This document shows, in pieces, positions 48,567-60,601 of a DNA stretch of 64,000 nucleotides. The number at the start of each line of letters is the position of its first letter. Within the stretch, counting starts at the first letter, position 1. The notes below the pieces were generated by a model. The model searched no databases. It was not told the origin of the DNA and worked only from the letters and a program-made list of their open reading frames with translations. This stretch comes from Hyaloperonospora brassicae (Eukaryota > Oomycota > Peronosporomycetes > Peronosporales > Peronosporaceae), in assembly GCA_947650285.1 (NCBI GenBank), contig CANTFL010000080.1, positions 372,001 to 436,000 of the forward strand, read 5' to 3'. The translations under genes and the position numbers were made by a program.

Positions 48567-51254
48567 ATGAATCCGGCGGAATTCACCGACAAGACGAACG
48601 AGTACCTGCGCAACGCCCACGACTTGGCCGAAGAACTGGGCCACGCGCAGCTCACGCCGTTGCACGTGGCCCACGCGCTGTTTGACGACAAGAACGGCAC
48701 GGCCAAGCGCGTGGCCGACCTGGTGCACGGCAACGGCAGTGGCTTCCAACAGGACGTGATGGCGCAGCTCAAGAAGCTGCCGACGCAGTCGCCTGCGCCC
48801 GATTCAATTGGCGCGGACTCGGCGCTCATGAAGCTGTTCAAGTACGCGCACAAGATGCGCAAAGACCTCAAGGACTCGCACTTGGCGGCGGACCACCTCG
48901 TGATGGCGCTGTACAACAACTCGCAAGTCGCGAGTCTGCTCAAGAGCAACCAGATGGACGAGAACCAGGTCAAGGACGCGGTGCAGAAGATGCGGGGCGG
49001 ACGGCCCGTCACGAGCGCGGCGGCCGAGGAGAACTACGACGCGCTCAACAAGTACGGCCAGGACCTGGTCAAGCTGGCCGAGGCCGGCAAGATTGACCCG
49101 GTGATTGGACGCGACGAGGAGATCCGCCGGGTCATTCGCATCTTGTCGCGACGGACGAAGAACAACCCCGTGCTGATTGGCGAGCCGGGTGTCGGGAAAA
49201 CGGCGATCGTCGAAGGGCTGGCACGACGGATCGTTGTTGGCGACGTGCCCGAGTCGCTGAACTGCAGACTCATTAGCCTTGACATGGGCGCGCTGATTGC
49301 TGGGGCCAAGTACCGCGGGGAGTTTGAAGAGCGTCTGAAGGCCGTGCTGAAGGAAGTGAAGGACAGTGACGGCAAGATTATCTTGTTCATTGACGAGATG
49401 CACCTCATCCTCGGGGCTGGTCAAACGTCCGGTGCAATGGACGCTGCGAACCTGCTGAAGCCTATGTTGGCACGAGGCGAGCTGCGGTGCATTGGTGCAA
49501 CGACGTTGGACGAGTACCGCGAGCACGTGGAGAAGGACAAGGCTTTTGAACGGCGGTTCCAACAGGTGCAGGTGAGTGAGCCGTCTGTCACGGACACGGT
49601 AAGCATTCTGCGAGGTGTGAAGGAGCGCTACGAAGCGCACCATGGTGTCCAGATCATGGATGCAGCTCTCGTGGCTGCTGCTAAGCTCGCCGACCGCTAC
49701 ATCAAGGAACGATTCATGCCAGACAAAGCGATCGATATCGTTGATGAAGCGTGCGCGAACGTACGTGTCCAGCTGGACAGTCAGCCCGAAGTCATTGATG
49801 AACTCGAGCGCCGGCAGCTGCAGTTACAAGTTGAGGCTACTGCTCTTGAAAAGGAGAAGGACGAGATGAGCAAGCAGCGTTTGAAAAAGGTGCAAGAAGA
49901 GTTGAACAAGATCCAGGACGAGCTCAGTCCGTTGATCCTGCGCCACGAGGCGGAAAAGGCTCGCGTGAATGAAATCCGACAGCTCCGCGACAAGCTCCAG
50001 AACTTGCAGCTGAAGGCAGAGCAGGCCGAACGCAACCAGGACCTGCAGACCGCCTCTGATCTGCAGTACTACGCCATCCCCGACGTCAGACGCCGTATTG
50101 CAGCAGCAGAGGAAGCAAAGATGCGCGAAGACGAAGACGAGACACAGCACAAGATGGTCGAAGAAGTTGTGCGCGACGACCAGATTTGTGAAGTAGTGGC
50201 TCGTTGGACGGGCATCCCAGTGTCCCGCCTGACGTCAAGCATGGGCGACCGTTTGATGCACTTGGAAGAGCGCATCCACGAGCGTGTGGTAGGCCAAGAA
50301 GAGGCAGTAAAGGCCGTGTGTGACGCTGTGCTGCGATCGCGGGCTGGACTTGCGCGCACGGGACAGCCAACTGGTAGCTTCCTCTTCCTCGGCCCTACCG
50401 GTGTTGGCAAGACGGAGCTCGCAAAGGCACTTGCGAACGAGCTTTTCGACGATGACAAGCACATGGTGCGCATCGACATGAGCGAGTACATGGAGGAGCA
50501 CACAGTCTCGCGACTGATTGGGTCCCCACCCGGCTACGTCGGCTTCAGTGAAGGTGGTCAGCTGACAGAGGCCGTGCGCCGCAACCCGTACAACGTGGTC
50601 CTGATGGACGAGATCGAGAAGGCGCACCCCAAGGTGCTCAACATTCTGCTGCAAGTGCTGGACGATGGTCGATTGACGGACACGCACGGACGCACCGTTG
50701 ACTTTGCGAACACAGTGATTATCATGACGTCCAACATTGGTGCAGAGCATCTGCTGTTTGAACCGGACCTGTCGCCGCGCGCGAACAAGAAGTTCAAGAC
50801 CGAGGGCGACTTTGTCGATGCTGAGAGCCACAGGAAGCAGGAGTTTGCAAAGCAGCGCAAGCTCGTGCTTCAGCAATTGCGGCACACGATTCGACCGGAG
50901 CTGCTGAACCGGCTGGACGATATTGTGGTGTTTGAGCCGCTGGGCCGCAAGGAGCTGCGTCAGATCGTGTTGCTGCAGTTCGACTCGGTCATTAGGCGGC
51001 TGAAGGAAGCCCAGATCGCGGTGAACGTGACGACAGCCGCGCTGGATGTGATCCTGGACGAGGCGTACGATCCGCAGTACGGTGCACGCCCGATCAAGCG
51101 GTACATTGAGAAGCACGTCGTGACGGACCTGAGCAAGCTCATTATTTCCGGCCAGCTTCATGCCAAGACCCAAGTGGACGTTACCGAGAGCAGTGGTAAG
51201 CTATCGTTCACCGTCTCGCAGGCCATGGACACTGACGTTGACATGGCTCTATGA
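48567..51254 (+). CDS. ClpB/Hsp101-type protein disaggregase
   Basis: Hexameric AAA+ chaperone that threads aggregated proteins with Hsp70 help. 895 residues, single exon, ATG at 48567. Order: N-domain with Clp repeats (1-about 150), first AAA+ with Walker A GEPGVGKT at 205 and Walker B ILFIDEMH, a coiled-coil middle domain (about 400-525) that separates ClpB/Hsp104 from ClpA/C, second AAA+ with Walker A GPTGVGKT at 609, Walker [13 protein letters not shown], and the C-terminal domain with [12 protein letters not shown]. Pore-loop sequences KYRG and GYVG are both present. No presequence is evident, so the cytosolic/nuclear form (plant HSP101, yeast Hsp104 type) is likely. Expected to be heat-inducible. 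Confidence 0.95.
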   Translation: MNPAEFTDKTNEYLRNAHDLAEELGHAQLTPLHVAHALFDDKNGTAKRVADLVHGNGSGFQQDVMAQLKKLPTQSPAPDSIGADSALMKLFKYAHKMRKDLKDSHLAADHLVMALYNNSQVASLLKSNQMDENQVKDAVQKMRGGRPVTSAAAEENYDALNKYGQDLVKLAEAGKIDPVIGRDEEIRRVIRILSRRTKNNPVLIGEPGVGKTAIVEGLARRIVVGDVPESLNCRLISLDMGALIAGAKYRGEFEERLKAVLKEVKDSDGKIILFIDEMHLILGAGQTSGAMDAANLLKPMLARGELRCIGATTLDEYREHVEKDKAFERRFQQVQVSEPSVTDTVSILRGVKERYEAHHGVQIMDAALVAAAKLADRYIKERFMPDKAIDIVDEACANVRVQLDSQPEVIDELERRQLQLQVEATALEKEKDEMSKQRLKKVQEELNKIQDELSPLILRHEAEKARVNEIRQLRDKLQNLQLKAEQAERNQDLQTASDLQYYAIPDVRRRIAAAEEAKMREDEDETQHKMVEEVVRDDQICEVVARWTGIPVSRLTSSMGDRLMHLEERIHERVVGQEEAVKAVCDAVLRSRAGLARTGQPTGSFLFLGPTGVGKTELAKALANELFDDDKHMVRIDMSEYMEEHTVSRLIGSPPGYVGFSEGGQLTEAVRRNPYNVVLMDEIEKAHPKVLNILLQVLDDGRLTDTHGRTVDFANTVIIMTSNIGAEHLLFEPDLSPRANKKFKTEGDFVDAESHRKQEFAKQRKLVLQQLRHTIRPELLNRLDDIVVFEPLGRKELRQIVLLQFDSVIRRLKEAQIAVNVTTAALDVILDEAYDPQYGARPIKRYIEKHVVTDLSKLIISGQLHAKTQVDVTESSGKLSFTVSQAMDTDVDMAL

Positions 51255-51551
51255 CGGACCAAATGATGAAGCGACCGTAGTGCATGTCAAGTGAGTCAGT
51301 GCGTCGGAGCAGTGCGAAATATATAGGTCCATTGTTGTCGTCTTTGCTTACGTCTTACGTCTTGGGTCGAAGAGTTAGCTCTTAGATGTTCGTCCTTGGG
51401 GCTTGAAGTGTACGTAGGTCAACAAGGGGTCTGTGAGTGAGCGCGTAGGTGCGAACATGGCTCTCCACGTGGCATTCCGTAAGTTCGCCGTCGTGGCCGG
51501 TCCAAACGGGATCGATCGTCCGGAATTCTCGCTCAGTCTCGGAAAAGCCCC

Positions 51552-52821
51552 ATGGTGCAGTCCCGGAAGATCGTGTGCACAAAGCTGTCGACGGACTTTC
51601 GTGCGTGCACGGCCATCGTGGCGTTCCAAGTGCCGGCGCTCAAGCCCAGCGACGTCCTCGTGCAGGTCAAGTACTGCGGCATCAATGCGTCCGACATCAA
51701 CTACACGAACGGCGCCTACTTTTTGTCCGGCGTCGAGCCGCCTTTTGCCTGTGGTTTTGAGGCCTGTACGACGCAATAGCCGTTACACTACGACTGTCCC
51801 CTGTTGTTTTCTGCCGTACATCCAGACCGCACAATAGCTCACTGCGACACGTTCTTTTGTATGTGAAAACACTTGCGTGGCTCGATTGGTGCAGTGGGCA
51901 CGGTCCTGGACGTCGGACCGGGTGTGAAAAAGCTCCAGAAAGACGACGCGGTCGTTTTCGCCTGTGCGTGACGCGCTGTCATCTATCTGCTCATCGAACT
52001 GGTCGCTCTCGTGATGAACGGACGCGTTTTCTTGACTGTTTCTGCTGCTTTTTTTGTGCCATGTTAACACAGCGGCTGGCGCCTTTGCTGAGCACTTGGT
52101 AACCCAAGAGAGCCGTCTCATCAAGGTCCCTGCTGCTGTGCCCGAGGTCCTGCCAACGGTCCTGTGTGGCCTCACGGCGTCCATAGCACTCGACCACGTG
52201 GGTGGGATGACGCATGGGGAGACGGTGATGGTCACCGCGGCAGCTGGAGCCACGGGTCAAGTTGCTGTGCAGCTGGCGAAACTAGCTGGGAACCACGTGA
52301 TTGGCACGTGCAGCTCGCCCGAGAAGGTGGCGTACCTGCGCTCGATCGGCTGCGACCGTCCCATCAACTACCGTGAAGAGAAGGTGCATGACGTGCTCCA
52401 GAAGGAGTACCCGCGTGGTGTCGACCTTGTGTTCGAGAGCGTGGGCGGAGAGATGTTTGAGACGTGCGTCGACAACATTGCGCGTAAGGGTCGCATCATT
52501 GTCGTTGGAGCGATTGCGGGCTACCAGGACTCGAGCACGTGGAAGCACAAGGCCAGCGAGACCACGATGCCGCTGCCGTCGAAACTACTGACCAAGGCCG
52601 CTTCCGTGCGCGGGTTCTTGTACACCGACTACAGCAGTGAGGCGCCCGCGCATACGAAGAAGCTCACGACACTGGCGCAGCGTGGTGTGCTGACTGCGGG
52701 CGTGGACCCGTCCAAGTTTTACGGACTGGAAGGCATTCCAGATGCCATTGACTATATGTACGAGCGCAAGAACATTGGCAAGATCGTCGTGAACCTCACG
52801 AAAGGCTCTGCGAAGCTGTAA
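51552..52821 (+). CDS. PTGR3/ZADH2-like quinone/enone reductase (MDR family)
   Basis: NADPH-dependent medium-chain reductase of enones or quinones. Three exons (51552-51765, 51895-51963, 52073-52821) give 343 residues. Seen: INASDINYTNGAYF in the catalytic fold, VTAAAGATGQVAVQLAKLAG nucleotide-binding loop, VIGTCSSPEKVAYLRSIGCD with the Ser/Lys that favour NADPH, VDLVFESVGGEMF, and a KIVVNLTKGSAKL ending close to that of human PTGR3. No structural or catalytic zinc ligands are visible, as expected. Introns 51766-51894 (GTACGA...GTGCAG) and 51964-52072 (GTGCGT...AACACAG) are both phase 1. Splicing restores CGFEALGTVLDVG and VVFASAGAFAEH. The frame upstream of 51552 is not homologous. Confidence 0.88.
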
Positions 52822-54438
52822 GGCGTACGCGGGACGGGCTGGTTGATCGATGGCAACAGTGCAGTGAAGTCGACAAGTTCTCGATGTACACGTGGTCATT
52901 CGTCGAAGTGTGTACCAGAAACACTCATTGGAACTAGCAGACGTAACCTTCACACGTAGCGAATGCATTAACAATATGGTCGCTGGGCTTCTAGTTGACG
53001 TGGCAGCACTGTGTTTGCCCGACGGTACAGCCCCGTGGCTGCACTGACAGTCTGTTCTCAGTCATTGGCATCAAGAGATGGCCACTGCGTACAGGACACG
53101 TCCATTGCTCGATATGTCGTACGTAGCGCTTGCAGCAGCTGGTCGTGGAACTGGCTAAACCTGAAACCGGACGTTCCACGACGACGTCAACAGTAGGGCG
53201 ACATACCACATACGTCGCTGAGCTCCGATCGCTGACCCTAAAAAAGTTTGCGTTCGCGCTGCTTTCGTTAGGGCAATAGCTATGCCCGTGGGAATGTCGG
53301 ACTCGGAGGCAATCACCTGATCGTCAACCGATCCAGCCAGACCATTGACGATCAGACCATTGTTGGCCGTTTGTGGCTCTGGAAGCTCTGTTGTTCATTT
53401 CGCGTACCCACGAACTTGGTAGAGACCTCGCGAACGCTCGACAACCCTCTGGCGGTATCTCTGCCAGTGGCACCAGCGACAATGTACCTCCCCGTTGCGC
53501 AAGCAAGATCCTCATTGACAGGGACGAGCACGCGCTGGGGTAGACGACGACTGGTGGAAAGAGCCTTTGAGCCTCCAGCTCGATCTCGACTGATTTGCGC
53601 GCAGTGCAGCGCAAGGGGTGTCCGCAGCAGAAGAACAACAGGCCAAACAATGGCTTTCCACACGGATCCTGGAAGCGATGGGGCGACTGCGGGCAGTCGG
53701 AACTGTCGCGAGGTACTTCAGCCCAACCGGTCCGATCTTGTCACTTGCTTGCACCGATGCAACGTCCGGTCGCAGTGCTGCCATGTGGTGTACCAATTCC
53801 GATTGTTGTTTGCGCGTCTCGACTCGTACACGCGTCAGATCGTGGCGACGCGCTCGTCGTAAGGGACACGTCGTAGTCCCGACGGTCGAGCAAGTCGGGC
53901 ATCTTGCGGCCAAAAGGCGCTCTCGGAGCGAGCGTCTGGAACACATCGAAAATGCGGATCCGGTTGACAGGACGATCGATGAAGTGTATCACAACACTAG
54001 CGTGACGTTGTATCGATGTCGGTCCAAGCGGCGGCAGATCTTTTGGGACGAGGTAGTCGATTGCCAATGACCATCCCGTCCAAGCGCGGGCCGTACGTGG
54101 GGACTCTGGCCGATCAGAGTATGTGTAGAATCTAGACCGACGAGTCTCTGGGATCCTGGTGGTATACAAATGTTGAGGCTTGTTCACAAACATGGACATA
54201 TGTGCTGCTCGTATTGTCGAGGCGGTAGACACTGCGCTGTGGCACTACTGCTATACGCAGTAGTTGATGTTCATCCTGTCCTGCTCATCGTACGACAATC
54301 GATCGCATCTACCACTGGAACAAAGCAAAGACCCTTTTGATGCACAGACGATGTATCATCGATCGGCTATCAAGTATCTACACGTGCAAACGAAGCAGAG
54401 CTGGCCCCAATGCGTCCGCGTTCCATCTGCAGTGTCCG
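52822..54438. other. Intergenic with unassigned coding-like sequence
   Basis: A minus-strand reading from 54232 to 53324 has a single internal stop (53741) over about 300 codons. Another minus frame from about 53400 to 52991 is open (GLIVNGLAGSVDDQVIASES...). Plus-strand frames also exist over the same DNA. No domain is recognised. It could be a decayed or lineage-specific gene, or GC-rich non-coding sequence. Confidence 0.3.
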
Positions 54439-55596
54439 TCAGTAGCCTGTGGTCCAGTCGATCTTGTACAGAACGGGCTCACCTCGCAAGTAGCGATTGA
54501 AGTTGTCCACGAACATGCTTGCCACATCTTCCACAAAGACGTACCCGGACACGTGCGGAGTGAGCAACACGGACGGATGCGTCCACAAGGCACTTTCACG
54601 TGGCAGCGGTTCCGTTTCAAACACATCCAAGACAGCACGCGACCACGTGCCATTGTCCAGAGCGTCAACGATCGTCTTCTCGGCAACGACGTCGCCCCGT
54701 CCAATGTTGATAAAGACCGGTTTGCGCTCTCTACAAAGGGTCAAGTTGTTCTCGTTCAGCAAGTACCGCGTCGCACTCGTGCTGGGTAGCACGTTCACCA
54801 AAATGTCGCTCTGGGAAAGCACCGTCTCCAAGTCAGATGTGACACGGTCGGCACAAGCCGATAGATCGGCATCGAGCTGGGAATTCGCGCGGCGCTTGAA
54901 GCCGAGCACCTTGTACCCCGCACCTTTGAGCATCTTGCCCACTCCCTGGCCGATGTCTCCTAGCCCCATGATACCAACCGTCACCGTCTGCGGTGGTCTG
55001 AATTGAATCAGCCTTTGTCGAGCATACTCGCGGTTCATTTGAAAGTCTCGGGCTTCCAACAGCATCCGTTCGAGCATCGTCACGTACCCAAACACGTACT
55101 GACCCATGATACGGGGCAGGAACCCCCCTGCTCGAGTCAACGTAAACTGCGGCACTTGATCCGGCGTCAGTGCGTTCTCTCCGTGGGGCAAGCGGCTCAA
55201 GTACTCTTCCACACCGACGTACGTGCCTTGCACCCACTCGACGTTGTCGAGGATACCACAAAGAGCTTTCGGCAAATTCGCCTCGGGTGCGAGAAACAGT
55301 GGACCTCCGGAATGTTGATCCATGACCATGACCTTGGCCTGTCCGACAGCCCGCTGCTGTTCCACGGTGAGGTCCCACGCAGGAGCACCTGCATCGTCCA
55401 TTGCGTGGCCGTTCAGCGGATCTTGCCTGTTCCCGACAAGTTTCGGCACAGGGACGTCCACGAGGTCCAGTGCGCCGGAACGGAACAGATCGCCAGCAGG
55501 GGTCAACGATGCCGCAAACTCCTTGCGCATTGCACTGCCCATGCCCTTCAAAAAGGACACGATTGGGACGTGCATCTTCGCCACTTCGCGGTGCAT
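54439..55596 (-). CDS. D-2-hydroxyacid dehydrogenase, paralogue 1
   Basis: Oxidoreductase of the D-isomer-specific 2-hydroxyacid dehydrogenase family (glyoxylate/hydroxypyruvate reductase type). 385 residues, single exon, ATG at 55596. Seen: the Rossmann loop VGIMGLGDIGQGVGKML, GFKRR at the end of the next strand (basic residues here usually favour NADP), and the catalytic triad Arg in NIGRGDV, Glu in ETEPLP, His in TPHVSG. Longer than bacterial relatives because of an N-terminal extension (HVPIVSFLKGMGSAMRKEF) shared with the neighbour. Exact substrate unknown. Divergent from, and clearly paralogous to, the next gene. Confidence 0.9.
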   Translation of the reverse strand: MHREVAKMHVPIVSFLKGMGSAMRKEFAASLTPAGDLFRSGALDLVDVPVPKLVGNRQDPLNGHAMDDAGAPAWDLTVEQQRAVGQAKVMVMDQHSGGPLFLAPEANLPKALCGILDNVEWVQGTYVGVEEYLSRLPHGENALTPDQVPQFTLTRAGGFLPRIMGQYVFGYVTMLERMLLEARDFQMNREYARQRLIQFRPPQTVTVGIMGLGDIGQGVGKMLKGAGYKVLGFKRRANSQLDADLSACADRVTSDLETVLSQSDILVNVLPSTSATRYLLNENNLTLCRERKPVFINIGRGDVVAEKTIVDALDNGTWSRAVLDVFETEPLPRESALWTHPSVLLTPHVSGYVFVEDVASMFVDNFNRYLRGEPVLYKIDWTTGY

Positions 55597-55842
55597 TGTC
55601 GTAGCGGCCGCCCAATGTTTGTGCTGCAGTCGACACGTTGGGGCTCCTCGCTCTCTTTTTTTTCAATGGTCGTGATCGATTCTGTATCGTTTACGCGGTC
55701 GTTTGCACAATCACTGGGCTCGTCACGTTTGACGCGCAGCGTCGTGTCAATGCCCTACCCCTGCAAGTCCACCACAACGTCGTCCCGAGCAGCTCACTTT
55801 TGCTTTCGAGCTCATCAACACCCGTCACCTCCAGCGATAGGT
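55597..55842. promoter_or_regulatory. Bidirectional promoter of the dehydrogenase pair
   Basis: 246 bp between divergent start codons of two paralogous dehydrogenases. It has a T-run near 55657-55664 and pyrimidine-rich stretches but no obvious TATA box. Co-regulation is inferred from layout. Confidence 0.45.
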
Positions 55843-57039
55843 ATGACCGCGTCTTCAACTTCGACTCCGACAGCTTCCAATGCAACTTGCCCTGCGACGA
55901 CGCCACCACCGATGCGCGTACCGATCATGACGTTTATCGCCGGCATTGGCGACAACGTGCGCACGCAGTTTGCCGCTTCCAACTCTCCAGCAGGTGAGCT
56001 CTACCGGTCTGGCAAACTGGAATTTATCGACATTCCGTCGCCGCAGTTGGTCGGCAACAAGCAGAACCCGATTCATGGACACAAGATGGAAGACCCGGGT
56101 GAGCCACGCTGGGACCTCACGCCCAGTCAGCAGCGTATCGTGGAGCAGGCGGACGTTGTCATGATGGACTCGAACGGAGGTGGTCCTGTCTTCCTCGCTC
56201 CCAAAGAGAATTTACCCGAAGACAAGCAGCACGTGCTGAGCAATGTCAAGTGGGTGCAAGCCACATATGTCGGTGTCGAGACGTACTTGGACCTGCTACC
56301 CAAAGGGGACAACCGGTCGGCTTTGCCAAAGTTCACGCTGACCCGGGCCGGTGGAATGATGCCGCGAATCATGGCGCAGTATGTGCTGGGATACGTCACG
56401 GCTATCGAAAGAAGGTTGCTGGATGCCATGGAGTACCAGCTGAACCACGAGTACGCTCGCATTGACATGATCCGCTTCCGTCCTACGCAGTCGGTCACGG
56501 TGGGAATCCTGGGACTTGGAGACATTGGTCAATACACCGGCAAGATGCTGCGCAGCTTTGGCTACAACGTGCTGGGCTTCAAGCGCCGCGTAAGTAAGCA
56601 CGGCCTTGCTGACCTTGCCGAATGTGCCGACCACGTCACCACGAGCCTGGACCAAGTGCTAGCCGAGAGCGACTACCTCATCAACCTCCTGCCGAGCACC
56701 AGTGCGACGCGATACGTGCTGAACGAAACGAACCTGGAGTTGTGTCGCTCACGCAGGCCCGTGTTCATTAACATTGGCCGTGGAGACGTGATATCCGAGA
56801 AGACGCTGGTGGATGCACTGAACAAGGGCAGGTTTTCACGCGCTGTGCTCGATGTGTTCGAGAAGGAGCCCCTTCCGAAAGACAGCCTGTTGTGGGAACA
56901 CCCGTCGGTGCTGCTGACGCCACACGTATCGGGTAAAGTGTTCCCCGAGGATGTAGCCGCGATGTTTCTGGACAACTTCAATCGATACCTGAAGGGCGAG
57001 CCGGTACGGTACAAAGTCGACTGGGTCGGGGGCTACTAG
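55843..57039 (+). CDS. D-2-hydroxyacid dehydrogenase, paralogue 2
   Basis: Same family and layout as the divergent neighbour; the two align end to end without large gaps. 398 residues from ATG 55843. The first 23 residues are Ser/Thr/Pro-rich and absent from the paralogue, so ATG 55912 (MRVPIMTF, aligned with the neighbour's MHVPIVSF) is an alternative start. Seen: VGILGLGDIGQYTGKML, GFKRR, catalytic Arg in NIGRGDV, Glu in EKEPLP, His in TPHVSG, and the shared ending KVDW-GGY. The long open frame upstream of 55843 is antisense to the neighbouring gene and is not coding. Confidence 0.9.
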   Translation: MTASSTSTPTASNATCPATTPPPMRVPIMTFIAGIGDNVRTQFAASNSPAGELYRSGKLEFIDIPSPQLVGNKQNPIHGHKMEDPGEPRWDLTPSQQRIVEQADVVMMDSNGGGPVFLAPKENLPEDKQHVLSNVKWVQATYVGVETYLDLLPKGDNRSALPKFTLTRAGGMMPRIMAQYVLGYVTAIERRLLDAMEYQLNHEYARIDMIRFRPTQSVTVGILGLGDIGQYTGKMLRSFGYNVLGFKRRVSKHGLADLAECADHVTTSLDQVLAESDYLINLLPSTSATRYVLNETNLELCRSRRPVFINIGRGDVISEKTLVDALNKGRFSRAVLDVFEKEPLPKDSLLWEHPSVLLTPHVSGKVFPEDVAAMFLDNFNRYLKGEPVRYKVDWVGGY

Positions 57040-58415
57040 CTGTTGCGCTAGTGCGCTCAGCACACATGAGCAATGTCATTGTGCAGTAGTCATCAGCCAG
57101 CCTAGCAACAGAGATCTGCGGGCTAGACTGGTTCACACCATATTGCACAAAGCACCAACTGCGTTCAGTCGTTCACTTGTCCATTGTGTTGTCAAGTCCA
57201 TCGTGACAGTAGCTGGGTCCAGCACAACGACGCGTCGGTCCAGCCATTGCTTCTGGCAGCATATGGCCTCTCTTCTCAACCAGTGCCCAGTGCCAATCAA
57301 ATCCATGAGCACGGCTAGGACAAATCGTCGAGAGGGTCTATCTCAAAGTACTGCTTCCCTCCTCCCAAAACTCGGCAGTCGTCTTCCGTCGCACTTGCTC
57401 AAGGTCCCACCCAGCCAAGAAGAGGTCGATCGGAACTGATAGCAGCGAGACAAGTGGGGCTTCGACCGGGTACTTCTGCAACAACGAAGTCCAGAGATGA
57501 AGGGTAGGGAGGGAACGAGCGAGAAGAGAGAACGAGCTGGATGATTGTAAGGATGGCAATGAGTCGGATGCTCAGTTGCGGGAAAGACTTTCCATGCGAG
57601 AATTGCTGCTGAAATGGCTGTGCGCGGCTATCCCCACGAAGTGAGCGCAACGCGTAGACGCTCAAGTTGTGTTTCGAGTGAGCAGTTTGCAGACTTACCT
57701 CAATCTGCTAGTGGCGGTGACTGGAAGGCTGGTCGTAGGTTGAGCAGATCACTATAGATTCCTCGGCGTGAACTTTGCATCCGACAAGCGGTATGCAAAG
57801 TTCGGAAAGCGTGCACGTGCTGCACAAACGCTCCGGCAGTGTTCCCATATATGTGCAGCACCTTACGAGCTTCGTGATACAACTTGCCCTTCTTCCCTGA
57901 GCCAACCGTTCAGCCAACGCATAGTCGAACGTTGATGATACCGTCACTGCTCGGTAGTATGCAATCTCTGAGTTCGACGTACAGCGCGAGTCCGCCGTGC
58001 AATCCCTTCCTAGAGATAAAGGAACAGCAGCGCCATCAGCTAGCAGGTCGTCGGCCTCGAAAGAACACCTGAATGGCCAAAGAAGATGTTTCGCAATCCA
58101 CGGCCATCCCGTCTGGACTGGAAGAAGCAAAGTCGTCGGCAGGAGTTACTGGTCATGCTCACTTTCACACCACTTGGCTTGGATCGACCTCTGTCCACGC
58201 TGGCTACCTGTCCATCCGTGCAATGTCTTGACCATCAGATTCACAATACAGACGACAACAATCGCGATAACACAGCCGAAACATCTCGTATCTTCATAAT
58301 CATGTAGCAGAGCCACACGCAAACGAGTACCCACCTTGCTGCTTGTTGGTTGACGGTCGACCGCCTGCGCTTCCAATTGTCGATCGGCATCGTGGTGTGG
58401 TGAATGTCACCCGCT
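57040..58415. other. Intergenic, 3' flanks of dehydrogenase and FNTB
   Basis: No gene could be assigned. A minus-strand stretch 57700-57900 (KLYHEARKVLHIYGN...) reads protein-like and ends beside a GTAAGT donor-like site, but has no start, family match or partner exon. Confidence 0.35.
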
Positions 58416-60026
58416 CTACTCAGGCTGGAACGAACCTTTTGCCTGGAAGTACTCGACCGTCCTCATAGCCTTGTCGTAGCTGATGTTGTACGCAGGATGA
58501 GTGCGCTTTAGAAGATTCGAGGCATCTCCGTACACGATGGGTTCACCTCGGCCATCACCGTGTTGAGCGACGGACAGACCACTCAGGCAATAGCACGAGT
58601 GGTAGTGATCACGCGGCTTGCCAGGTTTGTCGCGCAAACCGCCTGTGATCTCCTGCCCGCAAAGCAGAATGTACTTTTGGAGCTGCTTCTGGTGACACTG
58701 GTACGGCACGTCCTTGCCATATCGCTCTCGCACTGTCTCAGCCAGAAGCGCCGGCACGGCACCCTGCCAGAAGCTATAGCACCCGTCCACGAGCTTGTTG
58801 GTTCGTCCCTGGTAGCCGCCTTCAAAGGGCATCTGCCGGTTCGCAAGCCAATGCAGTAGTCCAGGAAGGTCGCGAATCTGACGCACGGCTTCGAGGATAT
58901 ACAGTGTTGCGACGGCACAGAATGCATATCCACCGTGAGCCTCGTTCCCTGGCTCGCCACCAAAGCCGCCCTCGTACGTCTGGCAAGACAGCACGTAGTC
59001 CGCCACACCAGCCTTGAGCTCATCCGTCAAGATACCGAACAAACTGGCGATAGAAATGACGCAGTAAGTCACGCGGACATCCACTTCACTGCCAAGAGAA
59101 ACAGACAACGGCTAGTCAGCAAGGCAAAGCTCCTCTTGCCATCACAATCGCAACGTCACGTCACGTCACGCACCCTTCATCATGGGCCATGAAGGCCCCC
59201 GACACCGCATGCTTCCTCGCTAGGAAGAACCGGTATAGTGCTTGTCGGTCCACCGACTCGAATGACTCGGGTGTTCCAAGCAAAGCAAGCGTCAGACACG
59301 ACGCATAAGTAGTGGCCGTGTGCCCCAACTGCTTCGGTCCGCCACCAAAGCCGCCACTGTGATCAGCGTCCCACAAAGGTTTCAGCGTCTCTATCGACAC
59401 GTCAACAACGTCAAACACAGCCGGTTCGAGGCCTTTTGACAGCGTCCACGAGCGACAGCAGCTCACTTACCAATGACACGTGCTGTTTCGTCTTCTGGCA
59501 AGGCATCCAAGAGCTCCAGAGCGTGAAGGATCCAGTAAATGATCCACGGCCGGCTGCAGCATCAAAAAGAAGAAGAAGAAGAACGAAAAAGCGCTTTATC
59601 AGTACTTCATTGCTACGCGGTCATCATATCAGCAGCGGAATGATGAGTAAATAATAGCGGTAGTACCTTGCATCCAGCGTGACGAAACCCGAAGACAGAC
59701 GCGTGAGCCCACGTTTCAAATACGCCACGTGCTTGTCGCGCATTAAAAGCGGCTAAATTACATGTTGTAACGACGAAAACGAAACTCACTTAGCAACGCC
59801 TATTGGACCGATTGACAGTAGCCCCAAGTAAAACCCACCGCACCTCGAGCTCCGTGTTGATAAAGCTCAGCTGCTGCAGCTGCAGCTGCTGGTCCAGCGG
59901 GAGCTCAGCGAGCGGAAAGAAGAAGAGACTGCAGCTCGACTCGCAATGCTCCTGTTCGGTCGACGTGCGTGTCGTGAGTCCGTCGGCGTTCGAGCGGTAG
60001 CGCCCCAGCGACTCCACTTCGTTCAT
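58416..60026 (-). CDS. FNTB: Protein farnesyltransferase beta subunit
   Basis: Catalytic subunit that transfers farnesyl to the CaaX cysteine of Ras-like and other proteins, as a dimer with the alpha subunit. Five exons (59844-60026, 59667-59752, 59471-59553, 59174-59390, 58416-59088) give 413 residues, near the 437 of human. Seen: HVAYLKRGL, SRPWIIYWILHALELLD, GGFGGGPKQLGH, EVDVRVTYCVISIASL, the GG-x-GG repeats of the alpha-alpha barrel, zinc ligands Asp and Cys in VDGCYSFWQ and His in DHYHSCYCLSG. Introns 59753-59843, 59554-59666, 59391-59470 and 59089-59173 keep frame throughout. For intron 3 a nearer acceptor exists that would make a 38-nt intron and 14 extra residues; the 80-nt version matches the family spacing. 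Intron 2's pyrimidine tract is a TTC trinucleotide run. Confidence 0.92.
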
Positions 60027-60601
60027 TGCGACGCGAGCCAAGAGGTACACTGAATGTACTGCAATAACCACAAACGATGTGACCCACACCACGCTCGACG
60101 GATTGCGTCATCGCACGGCGTATAGTGTGGAAAGCCACGATCCTGTGCACGGTATACACTGCACCGAAGAGTCGAGCGCAACAGACAGAACCTATATAAA
60201 TGACTACACGTCCAACTTCTCCTCTTTGGTCGTGACAGATTGTGTTGCAGAATATGTACGACACGACCATAACTGATACCCTCGTCCTTTGTATCCAAAG
60301 TGCTTCGTCTTTCGACTATTGCAAGTCGCAAGACGCGTCTGCAAATGGTCAAAAAGCAGGTTCGATCAAGTTTGACTACCTGCAAGTTCTTGAAGACAGA
60401 CTCGGGACAAGAGGAGCCGGTGACGCAGCAACAATTCAGATAAGTCGGTACTTGTTGCGCCAATGTCCAGCATCATCGTAGCCCAATGCTCAGGTTTGCT
60501 CCGCTGTGCCATCGGCTTTCGTGCTGGCTGTCCAAGGCCGTCTTCAGGTGTCTCATATTGTGTGTGTGTGTGTAAATACAGGCAAGCAGTCCAGACCTGC
60601 G
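60027..60601. other. FNTB promoter and PPR gene 3' flank
   Basis: No gene seen. A short TG dinucleotide run lies at about 60558-60572. A TATATAAAT at about 60193 is the only TATA-like element; it is 167 bp upstream of the minus-strand FNTB start and readable on the plus strand, so its relevance is doubtful. Confidence 0.4.

Noticed and set aside
55003..55842. Long plus-strand open stretch upstream of dehydrogenase paralogue 2
   Set aside because: It is antisense to paralogue 1 and has no family features; the real start is 55843 or 55912.
59433..59470. 38-nt intron 3 in FNTB
   Set aside because: Too short for the introns seen here and would insert 14 residues absent from the family; the 80-nt intron fits better.
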